This document shows positions 1-6,500 of a stretch of DNA of 13,496 nucleotides, one piece after another. How positions within the stretch are numbered: position 1 is the stretch's first letter; each line of letters begins with the position of its first letter. Source of the stretch: UBA1550 sp049294435 (lineage in GTDB: Bacteria > Patescibacteriota > Minisyncoccia > Phycocordibacterales > UBA1550). The stretch covers positions 1 through 13,496 of the forward strand of contig JBAQCU010000046.1 of the NCBI GenBank assembly GCA_049294435.1. The letters run 5' to 3'. A program made the translations under genes and the position numbers. Under the pieces are notes generated by a model. It ran no database searches and had not been told where the DNA came from. It saw only the letters and a list, made by a program, of their open reading frames with translations.

Positions 1-50
1 ACACTCCCCTAGTATTTCGGTTAAATGTCACATGCCAAAGGTTCTCGTTG

Positions 51-260
51 TTATTTCTTATTGATATTCTGCCAGAGCCATATTCCTGCGAGAATACCGA
101 CAATTGTCCAAACTATTGCGCCTATAACCATAAACACTCCTCCGCCACCGTAGCCCATCATCCCGTATCCACCACCAGATCCCCAGTCTGAAAGGCATGC
201 GCTGGCTATAGATGGCATTAGAACCGCTAAACCAAGAACTGTGTATGTGATTTTTTTCAT
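51..260 (-). CDS. Small secreted or membrane-anchored Gly/Met-rich protein
   Basis: A 69-residue protein. Residues 1-21 form a typical signal peptide (MKK, hydrophobic core, SIASA), followed directly by Cys22. Cleavage could be by signal peptidase I after ASA. A lipoprotein is less likely because position -3 is Ala rather than Leu/Ile/Val. A Gly/Tyr/Met patch (GGGYGMMGYGGGG, about 29-41) precedes one transmembrane helix (about 43-63) and a KK end. This resembles the short Gly-Met-rich single-helix proteins common in small bacterial genomes, whose function is not known. The ATG at 258-260 is the only sensible start because it gives the signal peptide. It is transcribed divergently from the DUF4190-like gene. 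A perfect TATAAT lies about 38 bases upstream, and there is no Shine-Dalgarno site. Real gene likely, function unknown. Confidence 0.7.
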   Translation of the reverse strand: MKKITYTVLGLAVLMPSIASACLSDWGSGGGYGMMGYGGGGVFMVIGAIVWTIVGILAGIWLWQNINKK

Positions 261-297
261 AATATTTTTGCTTAAAAACTATTACGACCTTTGTTTA

Positions 298-303
298 ATT
301 ATA
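298..303 (-). promoter_or_regulatory. -10 box for the 69-residue protein
   Basis: Reads TATAAT on the minus strand, preceded by TG. It would start transcription near 291, giving a leader of about 30 bases. No good -35 box is seen at 16-18 bases spacing, so this is a sequence-motif call only. Confidence 0.45.
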
Positions 304-313
304 CACCCCCATA

Positions 314-435
314 CCTACTTTTGCATTGTTGCAAGGTGTTTTTCTCTGTTTACAGATTTAAGAATTTTATCGTCAAAGAGTGTAATATTGGATACTTGTG
401 GAAAGGTGCAACAAAAACACTATGCAAAAAGTAGG
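314..435. repeat. Imperfect inverted repeat between divergent genes
   Basis: The arm at 314-326 (CCTACTTTTGCAT) matches the reverse complement of 422-435 (ATGCAAAAAGTAGG) with one extra A. GTGTTTTT at 336-343 matches AAAAACAC at 413-420. The left arm carries about 8 extra bases between the two blocks. It lies between the start of the 69-residue gene and the start of the DUF4190-like gene, so it could be a shared operator or an RNA hairpin. No function is proven. Confidence 0.4.
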
Positions 436-457
436 TGTGAGGGTACACTATATAGGT

Positions 458-850
458 ATGGAGAATGAACTTTATAATCAAATTCAAAAACCTGAAGAGC
501 ATGGTTTATCCGAAGTGAACACTACACAAAAACTCTCATTTGTACCGTCGGAGCTTCTTAAAAAAATAGATGGAACAGGAGGCCACAGATTATACGAAAG
601 ATGTGCTTTGTTTGGTTTAATACTTGGTGCAATAGCAATGGTATCGTGGATAGTTATTCTTTTTGGTGTTGTGTATTCAGTTCTTGGTATTATGCTTTCA
701 ATCATCGGCTTAAAATCAGCTCGTCAAAAATGGGCAAAGATTGGACTCGTTCTGTCTATAATCGGATTACTGCTTTCCGTGTGGTATGTATTTGCAGCGT
801 ACAATGGAATGATTAACTACAATTATTTCACGAGTGAATTCTGGGGGTAG
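458..850 (+). CDS. DUF4190-like small membrane protein
   Basis: A 130-residue protein when started at the ATG at 458. In-frame ATGs at 398 and 422 are possible but would add a segment lying in the inverted repeat. The N-terminal third (about 1-45) is polar and probably cytoplasmic. Two hydrophobic helices follow: CALFGLILGAIAMVSWIVIL and FGVVYSVLGIMLSIIGLKSA. The short basic loop ARQKWAK comes next, then a third helix (IGLVLSIIGLLLSVWYVF) and a conserved-looking tail ending NYFTSEFWG. The pattern of G-rich helices around a GLKSAR..WAKIGL turn is typical of the DUF4190 family, whose role is unknown. No Shine-Dalgarno site is apparent. TACACT at 444-449 could be a -10 box 8 bases before the start. 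Confidence 0.7.
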   Translation: MENELYNQIQKPEEHGLSEVNTTQKLSFVPSELLKKIDGTGGHRLYERCALFGLILGAIAMVSWIVILFGVVYSVLGIMLSIIGLKSARQKWAKIGLVLSIIGLLLSVWYVFAAYNGMINYNYFTSEFWG

Positions 851-905
851 GGGTTCGTTGGACACGTATACTATAAACATATAAAAACTGAGTCTAAATT
901 ATGCA

Positions 906-934
906 TTGTGTTTTTGAATTAAAAATAAGATAAT
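906..934 (+). promoter_or_regulatory. Promoter of the PBECR-like gene, probably leaderless
   Basis: TTGTGT (906-911), a 17-base spacer, then GATAAT (929-934), only 6 bases before the ATG at 941. Transcription would begin at or next to the start codon. The geometry matches that seen at smpB and recG. Confidence 0.45.
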
Positions 935-940
935 GGCCGA

Positions 941-1435
941 ATGATTGACGTCGTCCCGCATTTATACAAGAAGCACATAAAAGGAACCGAAAAGGGTGCT
1001 ATTGTTCAGTTGGTTCAGGTGTTTTTATGCAACCTGACCTCCGCTGTAATTAATGGCGTTTCATGTCCTTGTGGTAGGGTTCACGTAAATACTCGTGTAC
1101 TAAAACATCTTTATGACAAGCGCCCAGCAGAGGAATTTGATTTCCTTGTCGCAAATTTGCACTTGATAGTGAAATACCCTGATTCAATATACAAAAACAG
1201 AGATGGTAAACGCGGAGAATTTTGTTTCGTTAAAGAGATAAAAAATAGAAAATATCTTTGCTCGCTAGAAATTAACAGAAAGGAAGAAGTCCCTTTTTGT
1301 GAGGTTGCCACCTTTTTCAGGGTAGCTGATTCGTATCTTAAAAATTATGAACTTTTGTGGGAGTGGAAGGGTGGCAACCTTCATCGTAGTGCTTTCGATT
1401 CTGGTTTAACCCAGCCTAATGACACCCTGCAGTAG
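941..1435 (+). CDS. PBECR-type (Barnase/EndoU/RelE-like fold) putative nuclease
   Basis: A 164-residue soluble protein without signal peptide. The central part resembles the phage-Barnase-EndoU-ColicinE5/D-RelE-like (PBECR) nuclease families. Features seen are a CPCG pair of cysteines (42-45), a helix with VLKHLYDKRP (about 53-61), the VKYPDSIYKN segment (77-86), a strand pair KRGEFCFVKEIKNRKYLCSLEI (90-111), and a VATFFRV...YLKNYELLWEW end (122-142). His56 and the basic residues around it are candidate active-site residues; this is inference. These domains are known or predicted RNases found in toxins and phage-related proteins. No antitoxin, immunity gene or secretion domain adjoins it, so it may be a solitary gene or a remnant of a mobile element. 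The assignment is by remembered family pattern, not a search. Confidence 0.6.
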   Translation: MIDVVPHLYKKHIKGTEKGAIVQLVQVFLCNLTSAVINGVSCPCGRVHVNTRVLKHLYDKRPAEEFDFLVANLHLIVKYPDSIYKNRDGKRGEFCFVKEIKNRKYLCSLEINRKEEVPFCEVATFFRVADSYLKNYELLWEWKGGNLHRSAFDSGLTQPNDTLQ

Positions 1436-1542
1436 AGCCTTTCTGACTTTCACCCCCACAAAAGTTAACAATTTCTCTATCTATATTGTACCATTTACTT
1501 GAGACCACATACTATCCTTACCTGTGGATAAAGTCAACTTTT

Positions 1543-2060
1543 TTCAACCTAGAGTTCATGGCATAAATCTGTTGATTCGTCAGCGATTTCGTGGGTACAC
1601 GTGGTGCCCGCCTGCGTCCTTCGATTTCCCACGTAAGACGCGTAGGGTTCATCGGTCACGAGTTACTAAGTGTGCTCGCGTGAGTCTTTCGATTCATCAT
1701 CCGTAAAGGGAGATGGGTTCATCGGCTACAAGTTACTAGGTGTTCTCGGGCGATCGCGCTTCAATCGACACTGCGCGACGCGATTCTGCAGAATCGCCTG
1801 CGAGCACCAAGTACTTTCAGCCCCGAGTCCAAGACACAAATCTGCTGATTCGTCACTGTCGCAAGCGACATGTTCCGGCTTTCGATTCCCCCACGCAAGA
1901 CACGCAGGTGTCTTTGGGTTCATCGGTCACGAATCACTAAATATTTTGTTTCGATTACTCACAAAATACAAAGTGTTCGCTACCCCAGCTCAGCGACCTA
2001 GTGAGTACACTATGTGCCCGCTTCCGCTTTTCGATTCCCACCATTTCACACAATCGCAAA
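1543..2060. repeat. Cluster of diverged modular repeats with T-arm-like motifs
   Basis: Fills most of the gene-free stretch 1436-2060. Module A is an AAATCTGYTGATTCGTCA motif at 1563-1582 and 1836-1855 (18 of 20 bases equal). Module B contains TTCGATT at 1620, 1688, 1881, 1950 and 2030, three times continuing as TTCGATTYCC(C). Module C is GGGTTCATCGG followed by YTACRAGTTACTA or a close form at 1645-1670, 1715-1740 and 1916-1940. Module D ends in GTGCCCGC at about 1602-1611 and 2014-2021. The order A-B-C repeats, so the stretch looks like two or three decayed copies of a unit of roughly 130-150 bases. TTCGATTCCC resembles a tRNA or tmRNA T loop. Open frames across it have no recognisable product and I do not call them. 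The bases 1436-1542 hold nothing I can name. Confidence 0.6.
1729..1816. repeat. Large imperfect inverted repeat with an 18-base palindrome
   Basis: Within the repeat cluster, 1780-1797 is a perfect palindrome (GCGATTCTGCAGAATCGC). The flanks AAGTTACTAGGTGTTCTCG (from 1729) and CGAGCACCAAGTACT (to 1815) are imperfectly complementary. Smaller hairpins nearby are TGTCGC-AA-GCGACA at 1857-1870 and AAGACAC-GCAG-GTGTCTT at 1898-1915. The RNA or single-stranded DNA from here would be strongly folded. Confidence 0.5.
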
Positions 2061-2087
2061 CCGCCCAAAGACGATGTCTTTGGGCGG
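2061..2087 (-). terminator. Terminator hairpin after ssrA
   Basis: CCGCCCAAAGA, a 5-base loop, then TCTTTGGGCGG: an 11-bp perfect stem starting 9 bases after the tmRNA 3' end. Outer complementary blocks (CGCA with TGCG, CACAAT with ATTGTG) extend it towards the tmRNA end. On the minus strand only TTT follows the stem, so the T-tract is weak. Position and stem strength still fit a tmRNA terminator or processing structure. Confidence 0.65.
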
Positions 2088-2096
2088 TGCGAATTG

Positions 2097-2498
2097 TGGA
2101 GATGGGGGGAATCGAACCCCCGTGCAGACGATGCTCCTGTGGGAATCTACTATGCGTAGAATACTTCTTTTGGGTTTAAATTATGTATATATAAAGTATT
2201 CTAAATTATACATAATCGATTCTCTATGTTTTTTCACTTTGTAGAGTCATTCAAAGCGATGAGCCCTCTTTTTATATCACCCAGAATTCCCTAGAGGGCG
2301 TACTGAATCTGAGTGCTGTTTAGGCTAAAGCGTAAACAGGAGTAAAGGCGTTCGCCGTAAAATACGGAGAAACTGATGCCTTTACTTTTGCAAGTGTGTT
2401 TTTTGCACATACTTGTGTATTCAAGATTTAACGAGGTCTTGAACATTCTCGGCATAGCACCTACAAGAGGGAACCGCCTGTCTAGGCCAGTCATCCCC
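2097..2498 (-). ncRNA. ssrA: Transfer-messenger RNA (tmRNA)
   Basis: A 402-base RNA that, with SmpB, rescues stalled ribosomes and adds a degradation tag. The 5' end GGGGATG pairs with CATCTCC at the 3' end in a 7-bp acceptor stem (one G-U), followed by a single unpaired A. The T arm GGGGG-TTCGATT-CCCCC is seen near the 3' end. Near the 5' end are GACAGG and the conserved GGTGC.ATGCCGAG...CCTCGTTAAA stretch that precedes the resume site in other tmRNAs. The next genomic bases after A are CA rather than CCA, so the CCA tail must be added by the tRNA nucleotidyltransferase. A TAGAC replaces the usual TTCGAC in the D-loop-like region. It lies 67 bases downstream of smpB on the same strand, the classic smpB-ssrA order, and has its own promoter. 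Confidence 0.95.
2320..2406 (-). other. ssrA: tmRNA tag reading frame (28 codons plus stop)
   Basis: The resume codon GCA (2404-2406) sits 25 bases after CCTCG, close to the 22 bases in E. coli. The tag starts AKNTLAKVK, continues through a SVSPYFTANA middle and ends FTPVYALA before TAA. The YALA end is the usual protease-recognition type, though without the final Ala of YALAA. At 28 residues it is much longer than the 10-11-residue tags of most model bacteria. Inside the frame AGTAAAGGC/GCCTTTACT (2341-2349 with 2378-2386) forms a perfect 9-bp stem enclosing a 5-bp hairpin (2355-2367). Confidence 0.8.
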
Positions 2499-2504
2499 GT
2501 ATAT

Positions 2505-2534
2505 AAATAACATGTGACAATTGACCTTTGACAA
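2505..2534 (-). promoter_or_regulatory. ssrA promoter
   Basis: On the minus strand TTGTCA (2529-2534), an 18-base spacer, then TTATTT (2505-2510), which is 6 bases before the first G of tmRNA. This is the expected placement for a start at 2498. Confidence 0.6.
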
Positions 2535-2539
2535 TTGAC
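2515..2539. repeat. Tandem 11-base direct repeat upstream of ssrA
   Basis: TGACAATTGAC occurs at 2515-2525 and 2529-2539, exactly 14 bases apart. The second copy supplies the TTGTCA -35 box on the minus strand. Each contains CAATTG, a palindrome. Could be a regulator site or a duplicated -35 element. Confidence 0.5.
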
Positions 2540-2565
2540 AATATGCAACTAATTTTCAACGAACG

Positions 2566-3012
2566 CTATCGCGCGCTTTTTATGTCGCGCATCACATCTC
2601 TCTCGGCTTCACGTTTTTTAATCGTTTCGCGTTTGTCGTGAGTTTTTTTGCCACGCACAACAGCGATTTCAACCTTGAGTTTGTGTTGTTTATTATACAC
2701 CGAAGTGGGGACAATTGTCAATCCTTTCTTTGCCTCCTGCGCCCCAATCTCAGAAATCTCGTCTTTGGTCAAAAGTAGACGACGGTTACGTATAGCCTCA
2801 TATCCTTTTGGCATATTGCCTGCTTGGTATGGTTCTATGGTCGCGCCTACAAGGTATGCTTCCCCTCCACGCACCGTAACATGAGAGCCTTCAAGCGAGC
2901 CGTGACCATCGCGGACAGCTTTGACCTCTGTACCCAAAAGCTCTATACCCGCCTCGTAGCGTTCCAGTATTTCGTAGTTAAAGTGAACCTTCTTGTTCTG
3001 AATCAAAGCCAT
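2566..3012 (-). CDS. smpB: SsrA-binding protein SmpB
   Basis: A 148-residue protein, close to the usual 150-160. It binds tmRNA and places it in the A site of stalled ribosomes in the cytoplasm. Family motifs seen in order: KKVHFNYEILERYEAGIELLGTEVKAVR (7-34), a conserved SLEGSHV segment (39-45) with YLVGATIEPY (53-62), the RRLLLTKDEI block (77-86), the GLTIVPTSVYNK turn (97-108), and the basic tail GKKTHDKRETIKKREAERDV (120-139). The tail normally folds into the mRNA channel. It sits directly upstream of ssrA on the same strand. There is no Shine-Dalgarno site, and its -10 box ends 6 bases before the ATG, so the mRNA is probably leaderless. Confidence 0.97.
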   Translation of the reverse strand: MALIQNKKVHFNYEILERYEAGIELLGTEVKAVRDGHGSLEGSHVTVRGGEAYLVGATIEPYQAGNMPKGYEAIRNRRLLLTKDEISEIGAQEAKKGLTIVPTSVYNKQHKLKVEIAVVRGKKTHDKRETIKKREAERDVMRDIKSAR

Positions 3013-3018
3013 ATTGGT

Positions 3019-3047
3019 ATCTTACAGTCGAAGGAGGTAATTGACAA
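3019..3047 (-). promoter_or_regulatory. smpB promoter, leaderless geometry
   Basis: On the minus strand TTGTCA (3042-3047), exactly 17 bases, then TAAGAT (3019-3024), followed by ACCAAT and the ATG. With the usual 6-7 bases from -10 to +1, the transcript starts at the start codon. The plus-strand AAGGAGG inside the spacer serves no gene I can see. Confidence 0.6.
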
Positions 3048-3110
3048 ACGACTAACCAAGCCGTAGTCTTGTAAGTGGGTATATTCTAGTACGTTTAAAA
3101 GGGGAATAAA

Positions 3111-3437
3111 ATGGATATAGGCGGGATTTTAGTGGCTTCTGTAGTTTTATTTACTGTAGTATTTGTTACACTGTGGACTTTCCGACATACAAGAAAGGTG
3201 GGCACTGCTTTTCTCCGAGGGTTTGTGCCAATGTTCTCAGTCGCCGTGTTCTCAGTTATTTTGTATGAGGTGGATAAAAAATCACCAATACCGCATATGG
3301 ACGACGTGATGTTCGCTCTTTTGATAGCGCTAACAACTTATGCCACACTAAGAGTAATCTTTCGGTATGTTGCGAGAATTCGTAATATGCTCAAGAAGAA
3401 ATTCCCAAATATCGGCCGTTTTTACAGCAAGGTTTGA
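3111..3437 (+). CDS. Small three-helix membrane protein, unknown function
   Basis: A 108-residue protein. Hydrophobic helices are at about 3-23 (GGILVASVVLFTVVFVTLWTF), 35-53 (RGFVPMFSVAVFSVILYEV) and 66-86 (VMFALLIALTTYATLRVIFR). Charged loops and a strongly basic C-terminus (RIRNMLKKKF...FYSKV) suggest the tail is cytoplasmic. The start is well supported: AAAAGGGG at 3097-3104 is a Shine-Dalgarno site 6 bases before the ATG, the clearest in the window. TATATT at 3080-3085 may be its -10 box. A terminator follows, so it is a single-gene unit. I do not recognise the family. Confidence 0.72.
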   Translation: MDIGGILVASVVLFTVVFVTLWTFRHTRKVGTAFLRGFVPMFSVAVFSVILYEVDKKSPIPHMDDVMFALLIALTTYATLRVIFRYVARIRNMLKKKFPNIGRFYSKV

Positions 3438-3453
3438 ATCCAGATACAGATTT

Positions 3454-3482
3454 AAGGCGCTCGCAAGGGCGCTTTTTGTTTT
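3454..3482 (+). terminator. Rho-independent terminator
   Basis: AAGGCGCTC-GCAA-GGGCGCTTT: a 7-bp stem (with two G-T wobbles) extended by two A-T pairs, closed by a GCAA tetraloop and followed by TTTTTGTTTT. It ends the three-helix membrane protein gene and isolates ftsH just downstream. Confidence 0.85.
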
Positions 3483-3494
3483 GCCTATATCGTG

Positions 3495-3500
3495 TATACT
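3495..3500 (+). promoter_or_regulatory. -10 box of ftsH
   Basis: TATACT, directly preceded by TG, ends 9 bases before the ATG at 3510. Transcription would begin about 2-3 bases before the start codon. No strong -35 box is seen; TTTTTG at 3473-3478 is a weak candidate inside the upstream terminator tract. Confidence 0.5.
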
Positions 3501-3509
3501 GTTTTTAAT

Positions 3510-6500
3510 ATGGAGATTTTGAAGAATAACAAGAAAGGAAAAAATAATACAAAAAAGAGTGGAGGGAATGGGAAAATTCCTGGACTACCTTCTGTGCCAA
3601 CAGGCGGCCAGTTTTTTTCAAATCTGCTTACAGCTGTTTTGATTTTTCTAATAATCTCAACTCTGTATTCAGCGGTGGTTGAAAACAAGGCAAAGATTGA
3701 GGAAGTGTCTGTTTCAAAAATTGCACAAGATATTTCAGGTGGTATTGTGAAGAAGATTGTTGTTGAGGGTGGGGTGATAAACGCCGAATATACTGATGGC
3801 ACAAAAAAGAAATCAAAAAAAGAAAATGAGTCCTCATTATCTCAGACACTTGTAAACTACGGCGTGACCGCTGATAGCCTTGCAAAGGTTGAGGTGGAAG
3901 TAAAGAACGAAAGTGGCTTTGGATACTACGCTCTCGCGATGTTGCCATTTCTTTTACCAATCCTGCTGATTGGTTTTGTATTCTGGATGCTCACGAAGCA
4001 AGTGAAAGGTGCTGGGATGCAAGCGTTTTCTTTTGGTCAGTCAAAGGCTCGCATTATTGATCCAAACGATCAATCACAAAAAGTCACTTTTAAGGATGTC
4101 GCCGGCGCAAAGGAGGCAAAAGAGGAACTGGTTGAGATTGTTGACTTCCTCCGTAATCCAAAAAAGTTTTTAGACATCGGAGCGCGCATTCCAAAGGGAG
4201 TACTTTTGATGGGGGCACCGGGGACGGGGAAATGCGTGACTGGAGAAACACGCCTCCTTACCCAAAAAGGGCTTATGAGAATCGACGATGTGCCGAAATA
4301 CTTTGCAGTAAATAAAGACAATACAGTGGAGGGTTTGGGCATCGTCACCCTTGACCCGAAAGATTTGGAGTTTCATGAGGCGACCGCTTCACATTGGTAT
4401 CATTTGGGGGAGCAGGCGACCGTGCAGATTACCACAGACACGGGAGTCTCTCTTGAGGGGACAAAAGAGCACCCGGTCGTGGTCGTGGATGAAAGTTCCG
4501 GAAATCTATTGTTCCGACGCCTCGATGAGATCAAAGAGGGAGATTTTGTTGCAGTTGCGTGCAACACAAATCGTTTTGGTTCATATACAAAAATTCCATC
4601 GCCAGATGTGGCATATCTTATGGGTGTCTTGACGGGGGACGGTTGCCTCACTATCCGCAATCGAGTTACCTTGTCATCTGCCGACAATGAAGTTGTTGAC
4701 CGTGTGCAGGACATCGCGCATACGGTCCTTGATGCCACATTTTCCAAAACAAGTTCTCGTCCATACGATTACGAAATGAGTAATGCTGTGGCGAAGGGTC
4801 GCCTTATCGAGTGGGGCCTTTCGGAAACATATGCGGAAGGGAAGCGTATTCCCGAATGGATCCGTATGGCGCCGAAGGAGTATGTGACAGCGTATTTGCG
4901 CGGTTTGTTCGACACCGATGGGTGCGCGGAGAAGAGAGGAAATGTTAACATTTCAAGCGCAAGCGAGTCACTCATTGCCGATATTCAGATGATGCTTTTG
5001 AATGTTGGCATTGTCGCGCGCTCGTACAGTCGTAAAAAGAAATATAATGGGAAAAATCAATTTTACCTTGCTATTTACGGGGATTTTGTTGAGCAATTTC
5101 AAAGAGAAGTCGGCTTTACGATAAAAAGAAAACAGAAAGTGCTTGAGGAGACCTGCGCGCGCCAGCGCAATACGAATGTAAACTATGTCCCCCATCAAAG
5201 CGGTGCCATACAAACGGTATGGAAACACGCGGTCGCTACAACAGCACTTACGCTTGATCGCGCTTTTTATGGCGAGTCGCTTTATAAAAATACAAAGAGG
5301 TATATCAACGCGGAGCGGTCGCCATCCATTGTTGGAATGAATAGATTTTTGGACGGAGTGATGCACATTGCACCTCAGGTACGCGGTACGCCTGAGATTG
5401 CTCACCTCAAACGCCTTTCAAGCGGGCAGTTTTTCTTTACGCAAGTAAAACAAATTGAACAGTCGATGAAGCAGGTGTATGACCTCACCGTTCCGCACAC
5501 GCATAACTTTGTCGCAAACGGCATCATAAATCACAATACACTTCTCGCTCGCGCGGTGGCAGGCGAGGCAGCTGTTCCGTTTTTTCATTTATCTGGCTCT
5601 GAGTTTGTTGAGATGTTTGTCGGCGTCGGCGCATCGCGCGTGCGCGACCTTTTCAAAATGGCAAAGAAAGCGGCCCCCGCAATTATTTTTGTGGATGAGA
5701 TTGATGCAGTCGGGCGCGTGCGCGGTGGCGGTGTGGGCGGGGGAAACGACGAGCGCGAGCAAACACTCAACCAGATTTTGGTGGAGATGGACGGTTTTGA
5801 GCCATCGGAAAAAGTAATCGTGATGGCGGCAACAAATAGGCCAGACGTGCTTGACCCTGCTCTTTTGCGCCCTGGTCGTTTCGACAGACGCGTTACTCTT
5901 GACCTCCCAGACCGTGAAGGTCGCGAAGAAATTTTGAACATTCACGCGCGCAAGAAACCACTCGCGGAGGATGTAAATTTGAAAGTGGTTGCAGAGCGCA
6001 CGCCGGGATTTTCCGGCGCAGATTTGGCGTCACTTATGAACGAAGGCGCAATCTTGGCAGCACGCGAAGACAGAAAGACTGTCGCGCAGTACGACCTCAT
6101 TCGCGCAATTGAAAAAGTAATGCTTGGACCTGAGCGCAAGAGCCACATTCTTTCAAAAGAAGAAAAGAAAATCACCGCATATCACGAAGCAGGACATGCG
6201 CTTGTAGCATCAGTGCTTCCTCATGCAGACCCTGTGCATAAGATTTCTATAATTGCGCGTGGAAATGCTGGCGGATACACGCTAAAGCTTCCGCTCGAGG
6301 AGACACGCCTTCAGTCAAGGAAAGAATTTTTTGATGACATAGCAATGTCACTCGGTGGATATGTCGCAGAAGAAATGGTTTTTGGAGACATTACTACGGG
6401 GCCTTCAAACGACCTACAAGTAGCTACTGCTCTTGCGCGTGATATGGTTACAAAATATGGTATGTCGGAAAAACTTGGACCAGTGGCGCTAGAAGGTTTT

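Noticed and set aside
1620..2040. Intact tRNA genes at the TTCGATTCCC motifs
   Set aside because: None of the five sites has matching acceptor, D and anticodon stems around it.
1543..2060. CRISPR array
   Set aside because: The repeated modules are diverged, irregularly spaced and arranged in a composite unit; there are no identical short repeats and no cas genes.
1670..2179. A 169-codon open frame across the repeat cluster and tmRNA 3' end
   Set aside because: It runs through a terminator hairpin and the antisense of tmRNA, has no recognisable domain, and resembles the common false translation of tmRNA ends (GIEPPCRRC).
2014..2548. Open frames over the tmRNA gene on both strands
   Set aside because: They are explained by the tmRNA. 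The true tag frame is the short one at 2320-2406.
3031..3055. Plus-strand AAGGAGG followed by TTGACAAACGACTAA as a tiny gene
   Set aside because: The frame has four codons only and the site lies in the spacer of the smpB promoter; most likely chance.
3492..3509. GTG start six codons upstream for ftsH
   Set aside because: It overlaps the TATACT -10 box, so it would not be in the transcript.
3485..6175. Antisense and alternative-frame open frames within ftsH and its intein
   Set aside because: No domain is recognisable and the plus-strand frame is fully accounted for by FtsH and the intein.
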